From Bacillus vallismortis (GTDB lineage Bacteria > Bacillota > Bacilli > Bacillales > Bacillaceae), in assembly GCF_004116955.1 (NCBI RefSeq), contig NZ_CP026362.1:2086501-2150500 (forward strand): 64,000 bases of DNA. The letters run 5' to 3'. Below the pieces are notes generated by a model that was not told the DNA's origin, did no database searches, and saw only the letters and a list, made by a program, of their open reading frames with translations. The translations under genes and the position numbers were made by a program. Shown here one piece after another: positions 55,788-64,000 of this stretch (position 1 is the stretch's first letter; each line of letters starts with the position of its first letter).

Positions 55788-56777
55788 TTATCTCACTTTT
55801 TCCTTCGTTTCAGCATTTCGATACAAATGGCAAGCGACAAATCGGCCTGCTTCAATTTCCTGAAGCTGGGGACGGGATTCCCCGCATTCAGGCATCGCCT
55901 CCGGACAGCGTGTCCGAAACACGCAGCCGCTCGGCGGATTGACCGGGCTCGGCAGCTCCCCTTTTAAGAGGATGCGCTCGCGCTTATCCTCCAATTCAGG
56001 GTCCGGAATCGGAATCGAGGACAAAAGCGCCTTTGTATAAGGATGCAGCGGTTCGCGATACAAGGTGCCGCTCTCTGTAATTTCCATCATGTGCCCTAAG
56101 TACATCACACCGATCCTGTCGCTGATATGCTTCACCATCGAAAGATCATGGGCAATAAATAAAAACGTAATCCCTTTCTCTTTTTGAAGCCGCTTCAGCA
56201 GGTTGACCACCTGCGCCTGAACCGAGACATCAAGTGCAGAAATCGGTTCGTCCGCCACAATACATTCAGGGTTCAGCGACAGTGCTCTGGCAATCCCGAT
56301 TCTTTGTCTCTGCCCGCCGCTGAATTCATGAGGATAGCGGCTGCCAAAGTCCGGGTGAAGCCCCACTGCCTCAAGCAGCTCGTCCACAATGAGAAGCCGC
56401 GCTTTATGGGTATTGTATAGATTGTGAATCTCCATCGGCTCCAAAATGATTTCTCGGACGGTCATGCGCGGGTTTAATGAAGCATAAGGATCCTGGAAAA
56501 TCATCTGCATCTTGCGGTTGAAAGCAAACTGCTCTTTCTCACTCAGTGAGTGGAGGTTTGTGCCGCGGTATTTCACACTTCCTTCCGTTGGCTGATACAG
56601 GCGCATCAGCACTCTCCCTAAGGTTGATTTTCCGCACCCTGATTCACCGACTAGCCCGAATGTTTCTCCCTCAAGAATCTGAAAGGTAACCCCGTCGACG
56701 GCTTTGACCGTCCGTTTTTTCCCTGCGTCAAAGTGCATTTTCAGCTGGCTGACCTCTAACAAAGGCAGTGGCGTCAT
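55788..56777 (-). CDS. ykfD: Peptide ABC transporter ATPase YkfD
   Basis: 329 residues, OppF/DppF type: Walker [27 protein letters not shown] signature, Walker [10 protein letters not shown], and the oligopeptide-transporter C-terminal extension with a cysteine cluster ([15 protein letters not shown]). Probably the second ATPase for DppBCE alongside DppD. The ATG overlaps the ykfC stop by four bases behind AGGAGGG. Confidence 0.93.
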   Translation of the reverse strand: MTPLPLLEVSQLKMHFDAGKKRTVKAVDGVTFQILEGETFGLVGESGCGKSTLGRVLMRLYQPTEGSVKYRGTNLHSLSEKEQFAFNRKMQMIFQDPYASLNPRMTVREIILEPMEIHNLYNTHKARLLIVDELLEAVGLHPDFGSRYPHEFSGGQRQRIGIARALSLNPECIVADEPISALDVSVQAQVVNLLKRLQKEKGITFLFIAHDLSMVKHISDRIGVMYLGHMMEITESGTLYREPLHPYTKALLSSIPIPDPELEDKRERILLKGELPSPVNPPSGCVFRTRCPEAMPECGESRPQLQEIEAGRFVACHLYRNAETKEKVR

Positions 56778-57679
56778 TTGTCTCCCTCCTTCTCTGAAAA
56801 ACAGCGGCGGACCGCACCAAGTTCTTTTTCATAGATGGTCTCTTTCAACGTGAGGATTTCGATTGATTTCCCTGTCTTTGGAGAATGAAGCATTTTCCCG
56901 CCGCCGACGGACAGACCGACATGATGAATCGCTCCTTTTCCTTCCCCATCAGCAAAAAACAGCAGATCACCGGCTTTCATAGCATCAAGCGGGATGTCCT
57001 TCCCCGCCTTTGCCTGATCTCCCGCATCACGAGGGATGCTGTATCCATTGGCTTTACATATACTGTACATAAACCCTGAGCAATCAAATCCAAATCCGCT
57101 GATCCCTCCCCACAGGTAGGGCAGTCCGAGAAAAAACATCCCCGATTGAATGATGTCTTCAACAGTCCCTTTCTGTTCGCGAACATGCGCTGCGTCCGTT
57201 TGCTTCACAAATCTTTCCCCCAAAGGTGTTGAAACCTTAAGATATCCGTTTTCTTCTGCAATAAAGGGCAGGAGCGTTAAAAAGCTTAATTCAATTTCCT
57301 TTTCGCCATTACTTTTATATAAAAAGGCAGCAGGTTTGCTGATCATCACATCGCTTTGCGTCTGAATGAGGCTTATTTTTTTCAGCTGGTTCTTTCTCAT
57401 CCAGCCCGGATATCCGCGCGGATCCTTTCGGGATGGCTGGCTCGGCACGATCACAGAAACCCATTCGCCCTGTTCTCCTGTCACCAATACCTTTTCGCCA
57501 AAGAGAACCTGGGTCTGGATCACATTGTCTGTACATAATCCAAGCCTGTCATCATACGTCATGCGCTCCAGCCAGTCTCTGATCATTACGGTCGGACGAA
57601 GCATCACTTGGTCAGCAGGACGCGGCGAATCAGGCGCGGTCCAAATGTTGGCCACTGCTGATATGACAGTATGCATCAT
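56774..57679 (-). CDS. ykfC: NlpC/P60 murein-peptide endopeptidase YkfC
   Basis: 301 residues without a signal peptide. SH3b-like N-terminal part (~25-170) and an NlpC/P60 domain with the catalytic cysteine in [13 protein letters not shown], the histidine in [15 protein letters not shown]. Known: cleaves gamma-D-Glu-diaminopimelate in L-Ala-gamma-D-Glu peptides in the cytosol during muropeptide recycling. Start at the first of two adjacent ATGs behind AAAGGGG. Confidence 0.94.
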   Translation of the reverse strand: MMHTVISAVANIWTAPDSPRPADQVMLRPTVMIRDWLERMTYDDRLGLCTDNVIQTQVLFGEKVLVTGEQGEWVSVIVPSQPSRKDPRGYPGWMRKNQLKKISLIQTQSDVMISKPAAFLYKSNGEKEIELSFLTLLPFIAEENGYLKVSTPLGERFVKQTDAAHVREQKGTVEDIIQSGMFFLGLPYLWGGISGFGFDCSGFMYSICKANGYSIPRDAGDQAKAGKDIPLDAMKAGDLLFFADGEGKGAIHHVGLSVGGGKMLHSPKTGKSIEILTLKETIYEKELGAVRRCFSEKEGDK

Positions 57680-57696
57680 GGTTTTATTTCCCCTTT

Positions 57697-58776
57697 CTAT
57701 AGCGCAGCTCCGGTGATACCGAGACCCGGTCTGTCAGGCATCGTAATTTTGCTGTTGCTGTATGTGATGCCGCCTTTGATGACATCTGTTTTCAGCATCA
57801 GCGGCGCGTCAAAATCAAAGCGTGTGATATTTCTTTTGCTTGCGGCGAAATGCGCCGCGGCCGTAATGCCCAGCTTCGTTTCGATCATGCTGCCGACCAT
57901 GCACTCCACTCCGCACACCTCGGCCATGGCATTGATTCTCTCTGCTCCGCTGATGCCGCCCGCTTTCATCAATTTAATATTAAGTAAGTCAGCGCTCCGG
58001 GTTTGAAGAATGTCGAACGCCTGCCGCGGCGTAAACACACTTTCATCAGCCATAATCAGTGTATCTGTCGCATCTGTCACCTTTTTAAGCCCAGCGAGAT
58101 CGTCTTTATGGACAGGCTGCTCGACAAGCTCAATGCCAAGACCTGCATCCTCCATTTTCCGAATGGCTGTTATCGCTTCCTTCGGCGTCCACCCCTGGTT
58201 GGCGTCTAATCGAAGTTTCACGGCTGGGCCGACACGTTTTCTGATTTCCTGGATTCGGGTGATATCTGTTGCAATATCATCTTTGCCGACTTTTATTTTC
58301 AGCGTTTGAAAGCCTTGTTTGAGATATTGCTCAGCATCAGCTGCCATCTCTTCAGGCGGGTTGACACTGACGGTATAGTCCGTTTCCAGCGTATCTCGGT
58401 ATCCGCCGAGCAATTGGTAAAGCGGCAGTCCGCACATTTGCGCCCAGCCGTCGTATACCGCCATCTCCACAGCCGCCTTCGCGCTCTGGTTTCCTGTGAG
58501 GAGATGCTGAATGTCGTGAAAAATGGCCTCACAGCCGGACAGGCTTTTTCCAACTAGTGCCGGCTTCAAGACATTGTGAATCGCACTTTCAATGCCTTCC
58601 ATGCTGTCTCCTGTAATCACCATCGTCGGAGGCGCCTCCCCCCATCCGATAGCGCCGTTGTCATAAGTGATCCTTACAATGACCGATTCAGCTGTATGCA
58701 CAGTGCGAAGCGCGGTTTTAAACGGCTTTGTCAGCGGTACGGCGATTCGGGTTGTTTCGATTCGCGTGATTTTCAT
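57697..58776 (-). CDS. ykfB: L-Ala-D/L-Glu epimerase YkfB
   Basis: 359 residues, enolase superfamily, muconate-lactonising subgroup: catalytic lysine pair in LKIKVGKDD, metal ligands in RLDANQGW, ELVEQPV and MADES, and the second lysine in IKLMKAGGI. Epimerises L-Ala-D-Glu to L-Ala-L-Glu. The ATG overlaps the ykfA stop (ATGA). Confidence 0.95.
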   Translation of the reverse strand: MKITRIETTRIAVPLTKPFKTALRTVHTAESVIVRITYDNGAIGWGEAPPTMVITGDSMEGIESAIHNVLKPALVGKSLSGCEAIFHDIQHLLTGNQSAKAAVEMAVYDGWAQMCGLPLYQLLGGYRDTLETDYTVSVNPPEEMAADAEQYLKQGFQTLKIKVGKDDIATDITRIQEIRKRVGPAVKLRLDANQGWTPKEAITAIRKMEDAGLGIELVEQPVHKDDLAGLKKVTDATDTLIMADESVFTPRQAFDILQTRSADLLNIKLMKAGGISGAERINAMAEVCGVECMVGSMIETKLGITAAAHFAASKRNITRFDFDAPLMLKTDVIKGGITYSNSKITMPDRPGLGITGAAL

Positions 58777-59714
58777 GTCTTCAGCGCCCCTTCTGAAACG
58801 CCCGCCTCGATCACGACTGTTTTTTGTTCTGTATTCATAGCAGCTTGCGCACCGATCGGTACGGCGAAACTCGGTGAGCAGTGGCCGATTTTACATCCTC
58901 TCAGAGCAGGCTTGCCCGCCGATACAATATAGTCTTCAAGCACCTGCTCAAGCGAGAGGGACTTCTCCCTCTTCACCGGGACACAGTTATGAAAATCACA
59001 AACAAGAATTCCGGCTGCATCGGTCAACTTTCCTGCCATTTTCAGCTGATTCAGCATCCGGTCGATTTGATACGGCTCCTCGTCTATATCTTCAATAAAC
59101 AGAAGTTTGCCTCTCGTATCAATTTCAAACGGCGTGCCCAGCGTAGACGTCAGCAAAGAGAGGTTTCCTCCGACAAGCTCGCCTTCCGCTTTCCCCGGAA
59201 CAAGCACGGTTAGCGGAGAAAGCTCTTCAGTATAGGTGAATTCCGTCTCTTGGAAGAGCTGCTCATACGACGCTTTTGTCAGCGGGTGAACATCGTCGAG
59301 GCCAATATCTGAGCTGAGCATCGGGCCATGGAAGGTGACAAGGCCTGTGTTTTGATGGATGGCAGTATGTAAAAACGTAATATCGCTGTACCCCCAAAAG
59401 ATTTTAGGATGTTTGCGGATTAAGCTGAAATCAATGCCGGCGGCGATACGTCCTGTCCCAAACCCCCCGCATGCGCACAGCACGGCTTTTACCTCCTCGT
59501 CTCTGAACATCTCATGGAGATCAGCCAGCCGCTCATCATCCTGTCCCGCTAGATAACCGTGCTGGTTTTTTAGCGCCTTGCCCAATTTCACCTTTACACC
59601 TAGCTCTTTTAAAAATAAAAGCGCGGTGTCAAGCTTTTTTGGATCCGGGGGGCTTGCGGGCGCGATTACTCCGACTGCATCACCCTTTTTCAGCGCTTTC
59701 GGCTTGTGATTCAA
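58773..59714 (-). CDS. ykfA: LD-carboxypeptidase-type peptidase YkfA (S66)
   Basis: 313 residues from TTG 59714 (MNHKPKALKKGDAVGVIAPA), which follows AAAGGAG; an ATG at 59732 lacks a ribosome-binding site. Peptidase family S66: nucleophile serine in WGYSDITFLHTA, and later GNLSLLTSTLGTPFEID and GCKIGHCSPSFAVPIG with the glutamate/histidine pair. Expected to remove terminal residues of murein peptides in the cytosol. Confidence 0.92.
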   Translation of the reverse strand: MNHKPKALKKGDAVGVIAPASPPDPKKLDTALLFLKELGVKVKLGKALKNQHGYLAGQDDERLADLHEMFRDEEVKAVLCACGGFGTGRIAAGIDFSLIRKHPKIFWGYSDITFLHTAIHQNTGLVTFHGPMLSSDIGLDDVHPLTKASYEQLFQETEFTYTEELSPLTVLVPGKAEGELVGGNLSLLTSTLGTPFEIDTRGKLLFIEDIDEEPYQIDRMLNQLKMAGKLTDAAGILVCDFHNCVPVKREKSLSLEQVLEDYIVSAGKPALRGCKIGHCSPSFAVPIGAQAAMNTEQKTVVIEAGVSEGALKT

Positions 59715-59764
59715 CTGAATCGCTCCTTTCATTTGCTCTGCACCCTACGTATACGTGCAAGAAT

Positions 59765-59807
59765 GAGAAAAAATACCGCTTCTTCGCCATAAAGAAGCAG
59801 TATTTCT
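59765..59807 (-). terminator. Intra-operon hairpin between dppE and ykfA
   Basis: ATACTGCTTCTT/AAGAAGCGGTAT with TTTTTTC on the minus strand. It lies inside the dpp-ykf operon and may lower expression of ykfABCD relative to dppBCDE. Confidence 0.75.
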
Positions 59808-59819
59808 CAATTGCCGGCG

Positions 59820-61451
59820 TCAGTTTTTATCGGCCCATTTTAAATCGATATAGCCGACAGGATGCCGGACGATTCCCTTCACATGTTCGTTTTGAAGATT
59901 GACCTGGTTATAGAAATAAACCGGTATGATCGGCGCTTCATTGACCAACAGCTTTTCCGCTTGATGCATGAGGGAAAAACGCGTTTTTTCATCGGCTTCA
60001 TGTTTCGCTTGCTTGATCAGCTGATCATATTCTTTATTGGCCCAGCCTGTGCGGTTCATCGAATTTCCTGTTTGGAAGGCTTCCAGAAAACTAATAGGGT
60101 CGGCGTAATCAGGCAAAAATGAGCTTTGAGAGAATTGGAATTTTAGCGCTTTTTGGTCTTCTAAAAATACGTTCCATTCCATATTGGCCAGCTTCACATC
60201 GACTCCAAGGGTATGTTTCAATTTTTGCTGGATCGCCTCGGCAATCTTTTTATGCTCGGGCTTTGTGCTGTAAGTGAGAGTGATCGCAGGAAGCTTATCA
60301 TAGTTTTCTTCCTTCATGCCCTTTTCCAGCAGCTGCTTCGCTTTGTTTTCGTTTGGTGTGAGCAGGTCTCCTCCCGCTTCACGGAAATCCTTGCCGTCAG
60401 GCTGCGTAAACCCGGGCGATACAAAAGCATGCGCCGGCTTTTCATTGTTTTTCGTGACGTACTTTACAATTTCCTCCTGATCGACAGCCAGCGCAAAGGC
60501 TTTTCTGATGTTTTCATTTTGGAAGGGCTCCATGTTCACATTAAATCGGTAAAAATAGAGGCCCGCCTGGCTGGCAATGCTGACTTTTTCCTGATCCATC
60601 AGCTGGCCGCTCAGCTCAGCAGGGACATAAGCGGTATCCAGTTCCCCAGACTGAAACATCTGGTAATCTGTATTTCTGTCACTGACCATCGCCCATTTCA
60701 CCTTGTCAAGCTTCACGGTATCTTGATCCCAATACGTGTCGCTTTTCTCCATTGTGATGCTGTCATCATGCTTCCATTCCGTCAGCTTAAACGGACCGTT
60801 CCCGACAAATGTATCCGCCTCAGCAAACCACTTTGGATGTTTTTTATCGACCTTTTCGTTTACTGGAAAATACGCCGGATTGGACACGACGCTGAGAAAA
60901 TATTTTTGCGGTGCTTCAAGCGTTACTTCAAGGGTTCGATCATCCTTTGCCGTCACCTTCACATCCTCTTTTTTCCCTTTCCCGCTGTTATACGCTTCAC
61001 CGCCTTCAATAAAATAGCCTAGAAACGCGGAGGAAGCCCCTTTTTTCGGATCAAGCATCCGTTTCCACGCGTATTCAAAGTCTCCGGCCGTTACCGGATC
61101 TCCGTTTGTCCATTTCGCATTGTCCCGTATCGTAAATGTGTAGGTTTTTTTATCTTTTGACACAGACCACTTTTCCGCCATTGCCGGTTCAGGCTCATGA
61201 TCTTTCCCGAGGCGCGTCAGCCCCTCCATGATGTTATTCAACGGCTGCCACGATACATTATTAAAACCGATCGGCGGATCGAATGAAGTCGGTTCATTCT
61301 CGTTATTTACATACAGCACTTTTTCTCCGCTTGTTTTCGCTTTGTCATTACCGCTTTCTTTTCCGGCCTGTTCGTTTGCTGTACATCCCATCAACGCAAA
61401 TGAAAGCCCTAATGCAAGACTCATTCCCCATAGCTTTTTCACTCGTTTCAT
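59820..61451 (-). CDS. dppE: Dipeptide/murein-peptide binding lipoprotein DppE
   Basis: 543 residues from ATG 61451 behind AGGGGGAAGAG. Lipoprotein signal peptide ending in the lipobox SFALMGC. Family 5 extracellular solute-binding protein: ENEPTSFDPPIG, AEKWSVSKDKKTYTFTIRDN, GNGPFKLTEWKHDD, IIPVYFYNQVNL. It binds peptides for the DppBCD permease; the tripeptide L-Ala-gamma-D-Glu-DAP is a known ligand. Confidence 0.95.
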   Translation of the reverse strand: MKRVKKLWGMSLALGLSFALMGCTANEQAGKESGNDKAKTSGEKVLYVNNENEPTSFDPPIGFNNVSWQPLNNIMEGLTRLGKDHEPEPAMAEKWSVSKDKKTYTFTIRDNAKWTNGDPVTAGDFEYAWKRMLDPKKGASSAFLGYFIEGGEAYNSGKGKKEDVKVTAKDDRTLEVTLEAPQKYFLSVVSNPAYFPVNEKVDKKHPKWFAEADTFVGNGPFKLTEWKHDDSITMEKSDTYWDQDTVKLDKVKWAMVSDRNTDYQMFQSGELDTAYVPAELSGQLMDQEKVSIASQAGLYFYRFNVNMEPFQNENIRKAFALAVDQEEIVKYVTKNNEKPAHAFVSPGFTQPDGKDFREAGGDLLTPNENKAKQLLEKGMKEENYDKLPAITLTYSTKPEHKKIAEAIQQKLKHTLGVDVKLANMEWNVFLEDQKALKFQFSQSSFLPDYADPISFLEAFQTGNSMNRTGWANKEYDQLIKQAKHEADEKTRFSLMHQAEKLLVNEAPIIPVYFYNQVNLQNEHVKGIVRHPVGYIDLKWADKN

Positions 61452-61471
61452 TCTCTTCCCCCTATTCATGA

Positions 61472-62479
61472 TCAATCCTTCGCGTCGCCGTACAGCACCG
61501 CATGCTCAGCCCGTTGATCCTGCAGCCAGCAGTTGACGGTGTGCGTGTCAGACCTGATCGTCTGGCCCGGGTATACCCTGTCACACACGATCATCCTGTT
61601 CGGACAGCGGGCGGCAAACGGGCAGCCTGGCGGAGGTGAAAATAAATCCGGCGGCGTCCCGTCAATTGGAATCAGCTCCGCGCCCTCCGTATCCAACCGC
61701 GGGACAGAGTTCAGCAGCCCTTTCGTATAAGGATGCTGAGGCTGATAAAAAATATCTTTTCTCGTGCCGATTTCCGCTATTTTGCCGGCATACATCACTG
61801 CGACTCTGTCGGCAACTTGGGCAACGACCCCTAAATCGTGTGTAATCAGAATGACAGACACATTCGTTTTTCTCTGAATCTCTTTAAACAGCTCCAAAAT
61901 CTGTGCCTGAATGGTCACGTCAAGAGCGGTGGTCGGTTCATCTGCGATTAAAATATCAGGCTCGCAAATGAGCGCCATCGCAATGACGATCCGCTGTCTC
62001 ATGCCGCCGCTGAATTGGTGCGGATACTGTTTGAGACGCTCTTCGGGATCGGGAATGCCGACCATTGACAGCATGGAAAGCACTTCTTCCCTCGCCGCTT
62101 TTTTGCTCATGTTTTTATGGCGCAGAAGTGCTTCCCCCAGCTGGTCTCCGATCGTCAGCGTCGGGTTTAACGCCGTCATCGGGTCTTGAAAAATCATAGA
62201 AATGTCGGCTCCCCTTATGCTTCTCATATCTTTGTCAGAGAGACGGCAAAGGTCTTTCCCCTTAAATAAAATGCTGCCGTCCGTCACCTTCGCTGAGTAG
62301 GACGGAAGCAGGCCCATGATGCTTTGGGAAGTAACGCTTTTGCCGCAGCCGGATTCGCCGACGATTGCAAAGGTTTCACCTTGATACAAATCAAAGCTGA
62401 CCCCTCTGACGGCCTGAACCGTCCCGCCGTAAGTCGTAAAAGAAACGTGCAGATGTTTGACTGACAGAACTTTTTCCAT
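61472..62479 (-). CDS. dppD: Dipeptide ABC transporter ATPase DppD
   Basis: 335 residues: Walker [10 protein letters not shown], signature HQFSGGMRQRIVIAMAL, Walker B ILIADEPTT, and C-terminal GCPFAARCPNRMIVC with clustered cysteines. Paralogue of YkfD. GAGGAGG precedes the ATG; 20 bases separate it from dppE. Confidence 0.95.
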   Translation of the reverse strand: MEKVLSVKHLHVSFTTYGGTVQAVRGVSFDLYQGETFAIVGESGCGKSVTSQSIMGLLPSYSAKVTDGSILFKGKDLCRLSDKDMRSIRGADISMIFQDPMTALNPTLTIGDQLGEALLRHKNMSKKAAREEVLSMLSMVGIPDPEERLKQYPHQFSGGMRQRIVIAMALICEPDILIADEPTTALDVTIQAQILELFKEIQRKTNVSVILITHDLGVVAQVADRVAVMYAGKIAEIGTRKDIFYQPQHPYTKGLLNSVPRLDTEGAELIPIDGTPPDLFSPPPGCPFAARCPNRMIVCDRVYPGQTIRSDTHTVNCWLQDQRAEHAVLYGDAKD

Positions 62480-62483
62480 ACAG

Positions 62484-63455
62484 CTACCTCCTCAGCTTAG
62501 GGTCGAGCGCATCCTGCAATCCGTCCCCGAGCACATTAAACGCATACATTGTTAAGGAAATGAAAAAGGCCGGAAAAAACAGGCGCCACCAATGCCCGGA
62601 TAAAATTGTAGGCAGGCCGTCATTCGCCATCACACCCCAGCTGGCAAACGGAGCCTGTATGCCGAGGCCGAGAAAGCTTAAAAAGGATTCTGCGAATATA
62701 GCGGCAGGTACGGTTAATGTCATTTGTACGATAATCGCTCCCATTGTATTCGGAAGCAGATTCTTCCGGATGATGCGAAAGGTTTTCGCACCAAAGGTTT
62801 TCGAGGCGAGTACATATTCATAATGTTTCATCTGAAGCACCTGCCCTCTTACAATTCTCGCCATGCCAACCCATCCGGTCACAGTCAGCGCCACAATGAT
62901 AGTGCCGAGTCCCGGCCCCATCAGCACCATCAGCAAAATGACAACAAGCAAATACGGCAAGCCATACAGCACTTCGATAATCCGCATCATGACGCTGTCA
63001 GTCCTGCCGCCTTTATAGCCGGCAACACCTCCGTAGATAACTCCGATCACAAAATCAATCAGCGCTGCCATCACGCCGACAAATAACGAAATCCTCGCTC
63101 CGTACCATGTGCGGGTAAACACATCCCGGCCGAGCTCATCGGTGCCGAACCAATGCTCGGCTGAAGGCGGAAGATTTTGCTCGGTCAGTGATTGGCGCGC
63201 GACACTATGGGGCGATAAAAAAGGCCCGATTACTGCCATGACAAAAAGAAATAAAAGAATCAAGAGCCCCGCCATCGCTAATTTATTTTTCTTCAGCCTC
63301 CTCCAGGCATCCTGCGTGTATGACAAACTCGGCCGCTTAACCGAATCGGCTTCTCGATTTTTTTCCTGATTCGAGACAAACCACTCATCCAGCACCTGAA
63401 AATCTTGCTCTGACTGGCGTTCATCTGTTTGTACAGGGAGATTCACACGCCTCAC
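62484..63455 (-). CDS. dppC: Dipeptide ABC transporter permease DppC
   Basis: 323 residues from a GTG that overlaps the dppB stop (GTGA). A cytoplasmic N-terminal ~65 residues, then six membrane helices and the EAA loop (EYVLASKTFGAKTFRIIRKN). Forms the channel with DppB. Confidence 0.95.
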   Translation of the reverse strand: MRRVNLPVQTDERQSEQDFQVLDEWFVSNQEKNREADSVKRPSLSYTQDAWRRLKKNKLAMAGLLILLFLFVMAVIGPFLSPHSVARQSLTEQNLPPSAEHWFGTDELGRDVFTRTWYGARISLFVGVMAALIDFVIGVIYGGVAGYKGGRTDSVMMRIIEVLYGLPYLLVVILLMVLMGPGLGTIIVALTVTGWVGMARIVRGQVLQMKHYEYVLASKTFGAKTFRIIRKNLLPNTMGAIIVQMTLTVPAAIFAESFLSFLGLGIQAPFASWGVMANDGLPTILSGHWWRLFFPAFFISLTMYAFNVLGDGLQDALDPKLRR

Positions 63456-64000
63456 CCTTTCTTATGCAGTTTAATGCGCGGGTCTAAGAGACCGTAAGCC
63501 AAGTCGACCAAAAACAGCATGATGATCAGAATGACGCTGTAAAAAACGGTCGTTCCCATAATCACGGGATAGTCCCGCTGATTAATGCTTTCAACAAAAT
63601 ATTTTCCCATTCCCGGAATGGCAAAGATTTTTTCAATAACAAAGCTTCCTGTTAAAATGCTGGCGACGAGTGTGCCCAAGACGGTAATGACGGGCATGAG
63701 TGCATTTCTGAGTGCGTGTTTTACGATAATTTTGAACGGAGAAAGCCCTTTTGCCTTTGCTGTGCGGATATAATCCTGTGTCAGGACTTCGACCATGCTT
63801 GACCGTGTCAGCCTGGCAATGATCGCCATTGGCCCAACAGCAAGCGCTGCGGTCGGAAGCACCATATGAATCGGGCTCGTCCATGTGGCAGCGGGAAATA
63901 GTTTGAGATTGACAGCAAATTGCTGAATGAGCAATGTTGCCAGAATAAAATTCGGGATGGAGATGCCAAGTACAGCCAAACTCATCGCGGCGTAGTCCAA
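63452..64000 (-). CDS. dppB: Dipeptide ABC transporter permease DppB, C-terminal part
   Basis: The last 182 codons; the gene continues beyond the right edge. Helices and the EAA loop (DYIRTAKAKGLSPFKIIVKH) and a conserved C terminus GLLDPRIKLHKKG. The operon promoter and any dppA lie outside the window. Confidence 0.95.
   Translation of the reverse strand: MDYAAMSLAVLGISIPNFILATLLIQQFAVNLKLFPAATWTSPIHMVLPTAALAVGPMAIIARLTRSSMVEVLTQDYIRTAKAKGLSPFKIIVKHALRNALMPVITVLGTLVASILTGSFVIEKIFAIPGMGKYFVESINQRDYPVIMGTTVFYSVILIIMLFLVDLAYGLLDPRIKLHKKG

Noticed and set aside
60213..61022. 269-codon open frame on the plus strand
   Set aside because: It lies fully antisense to dppE, whose protein is clearly conserved; no ribosome-binding site or recognisable domain.
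1..64000. CRISPR arrays, tRNA or rRNA genes, prophage genes
   Set aside because: No regularly spaced repeats, no tRNA-like cloverleaf sequence and no phage structural or integrase genes were found on reading.

Overview
The window comes from a chromosome of the Bacillus subtilis species complex. Gene content and order match the dpp-ykf-ykg-hmp-ykk-purU-proBA-ohr-guaD-metE-isp-rsbRC-yko-sigI block that I recall from B. subtilis 168, read here in reverse orientation. The proteins are close to but not identical with the 168 versions I remember, so this looks like another strain or a sister species. Both ends cut genes: sigI at the left edge and dppB at the right edge.

Layout. 1-13.8 kb: sigI (partial), ykoY with its Mn2+ riboswitch, ykoX, the MHYT-PAS-GGDEF-EAL protein YkoW, the spore NHEJ pair ku-ligD, glycosyltransferase and envelope genes ykoT, ykoS, ykoP, ykoN, the phosphoesterase ykoQ, and the MarR gene ykoM. 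13.9-16.9 kb: small proteins YkoL, YkzB and YkzD, the nitrogen regulator TnrA with an autoregulatory box, and mgtE with its Mg2+ M-box. 16.9-17.4 kb: a tandem pair of intergenic repeats. 17.4-20.7 kb: the PepSY/two-component cluster ykoGHIJ. 20.8-24.6 kb: the TPP-controlled thiamine-precursor ECF transporter ykoFEDC. 24.6-29.3 kb: rsbRC, isp, and metE with a SAM-I riboswitch.

29.4-41.6 kb is accessory. It is a pectin-degradation island holding a 1984-residue secreted CE8-CE12-CE12 esterase, a MerR-type regulator with a textbook 19-bp-spacer operator, and a PL9 pectate lyase interrupted by an in-frame TGA. The island sits between the two broken halves of one histidine phosphatase gene, with a probable group II intron relic at the left border.

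41.7-55.7 kb returns to the core chromosome: guaD, a SunS-like glycosyltransferase, the organic peroxide genes ohrB/ohrR/ohrA, proBA under a T-box, purU, guanidinium exporters ykkCD under a guanidine-I riboswitch, ykkA/ykkB, ykjA, hmp with an NsrR box, ykhA, ykgA and ykgB. 55.8-64 kb is the dipeptide/murein-peptide operon dppBCDE-ykfABCD. It imports cell-wall peptides and degrades them with an LD-carboxypeptidase, an L-Ala-Glu epimerase and an NlpC/P60 peptidase.

Six cis-acting RNA regulators are readable: Mn2+, Mg2+, TPP, SAM-I, T-box(Pro) and guanidine-I. No tRNA, rRNA or CRISPR array was seen. Gene names rest on recognition of the B. subtilis proteins; no database search was run.
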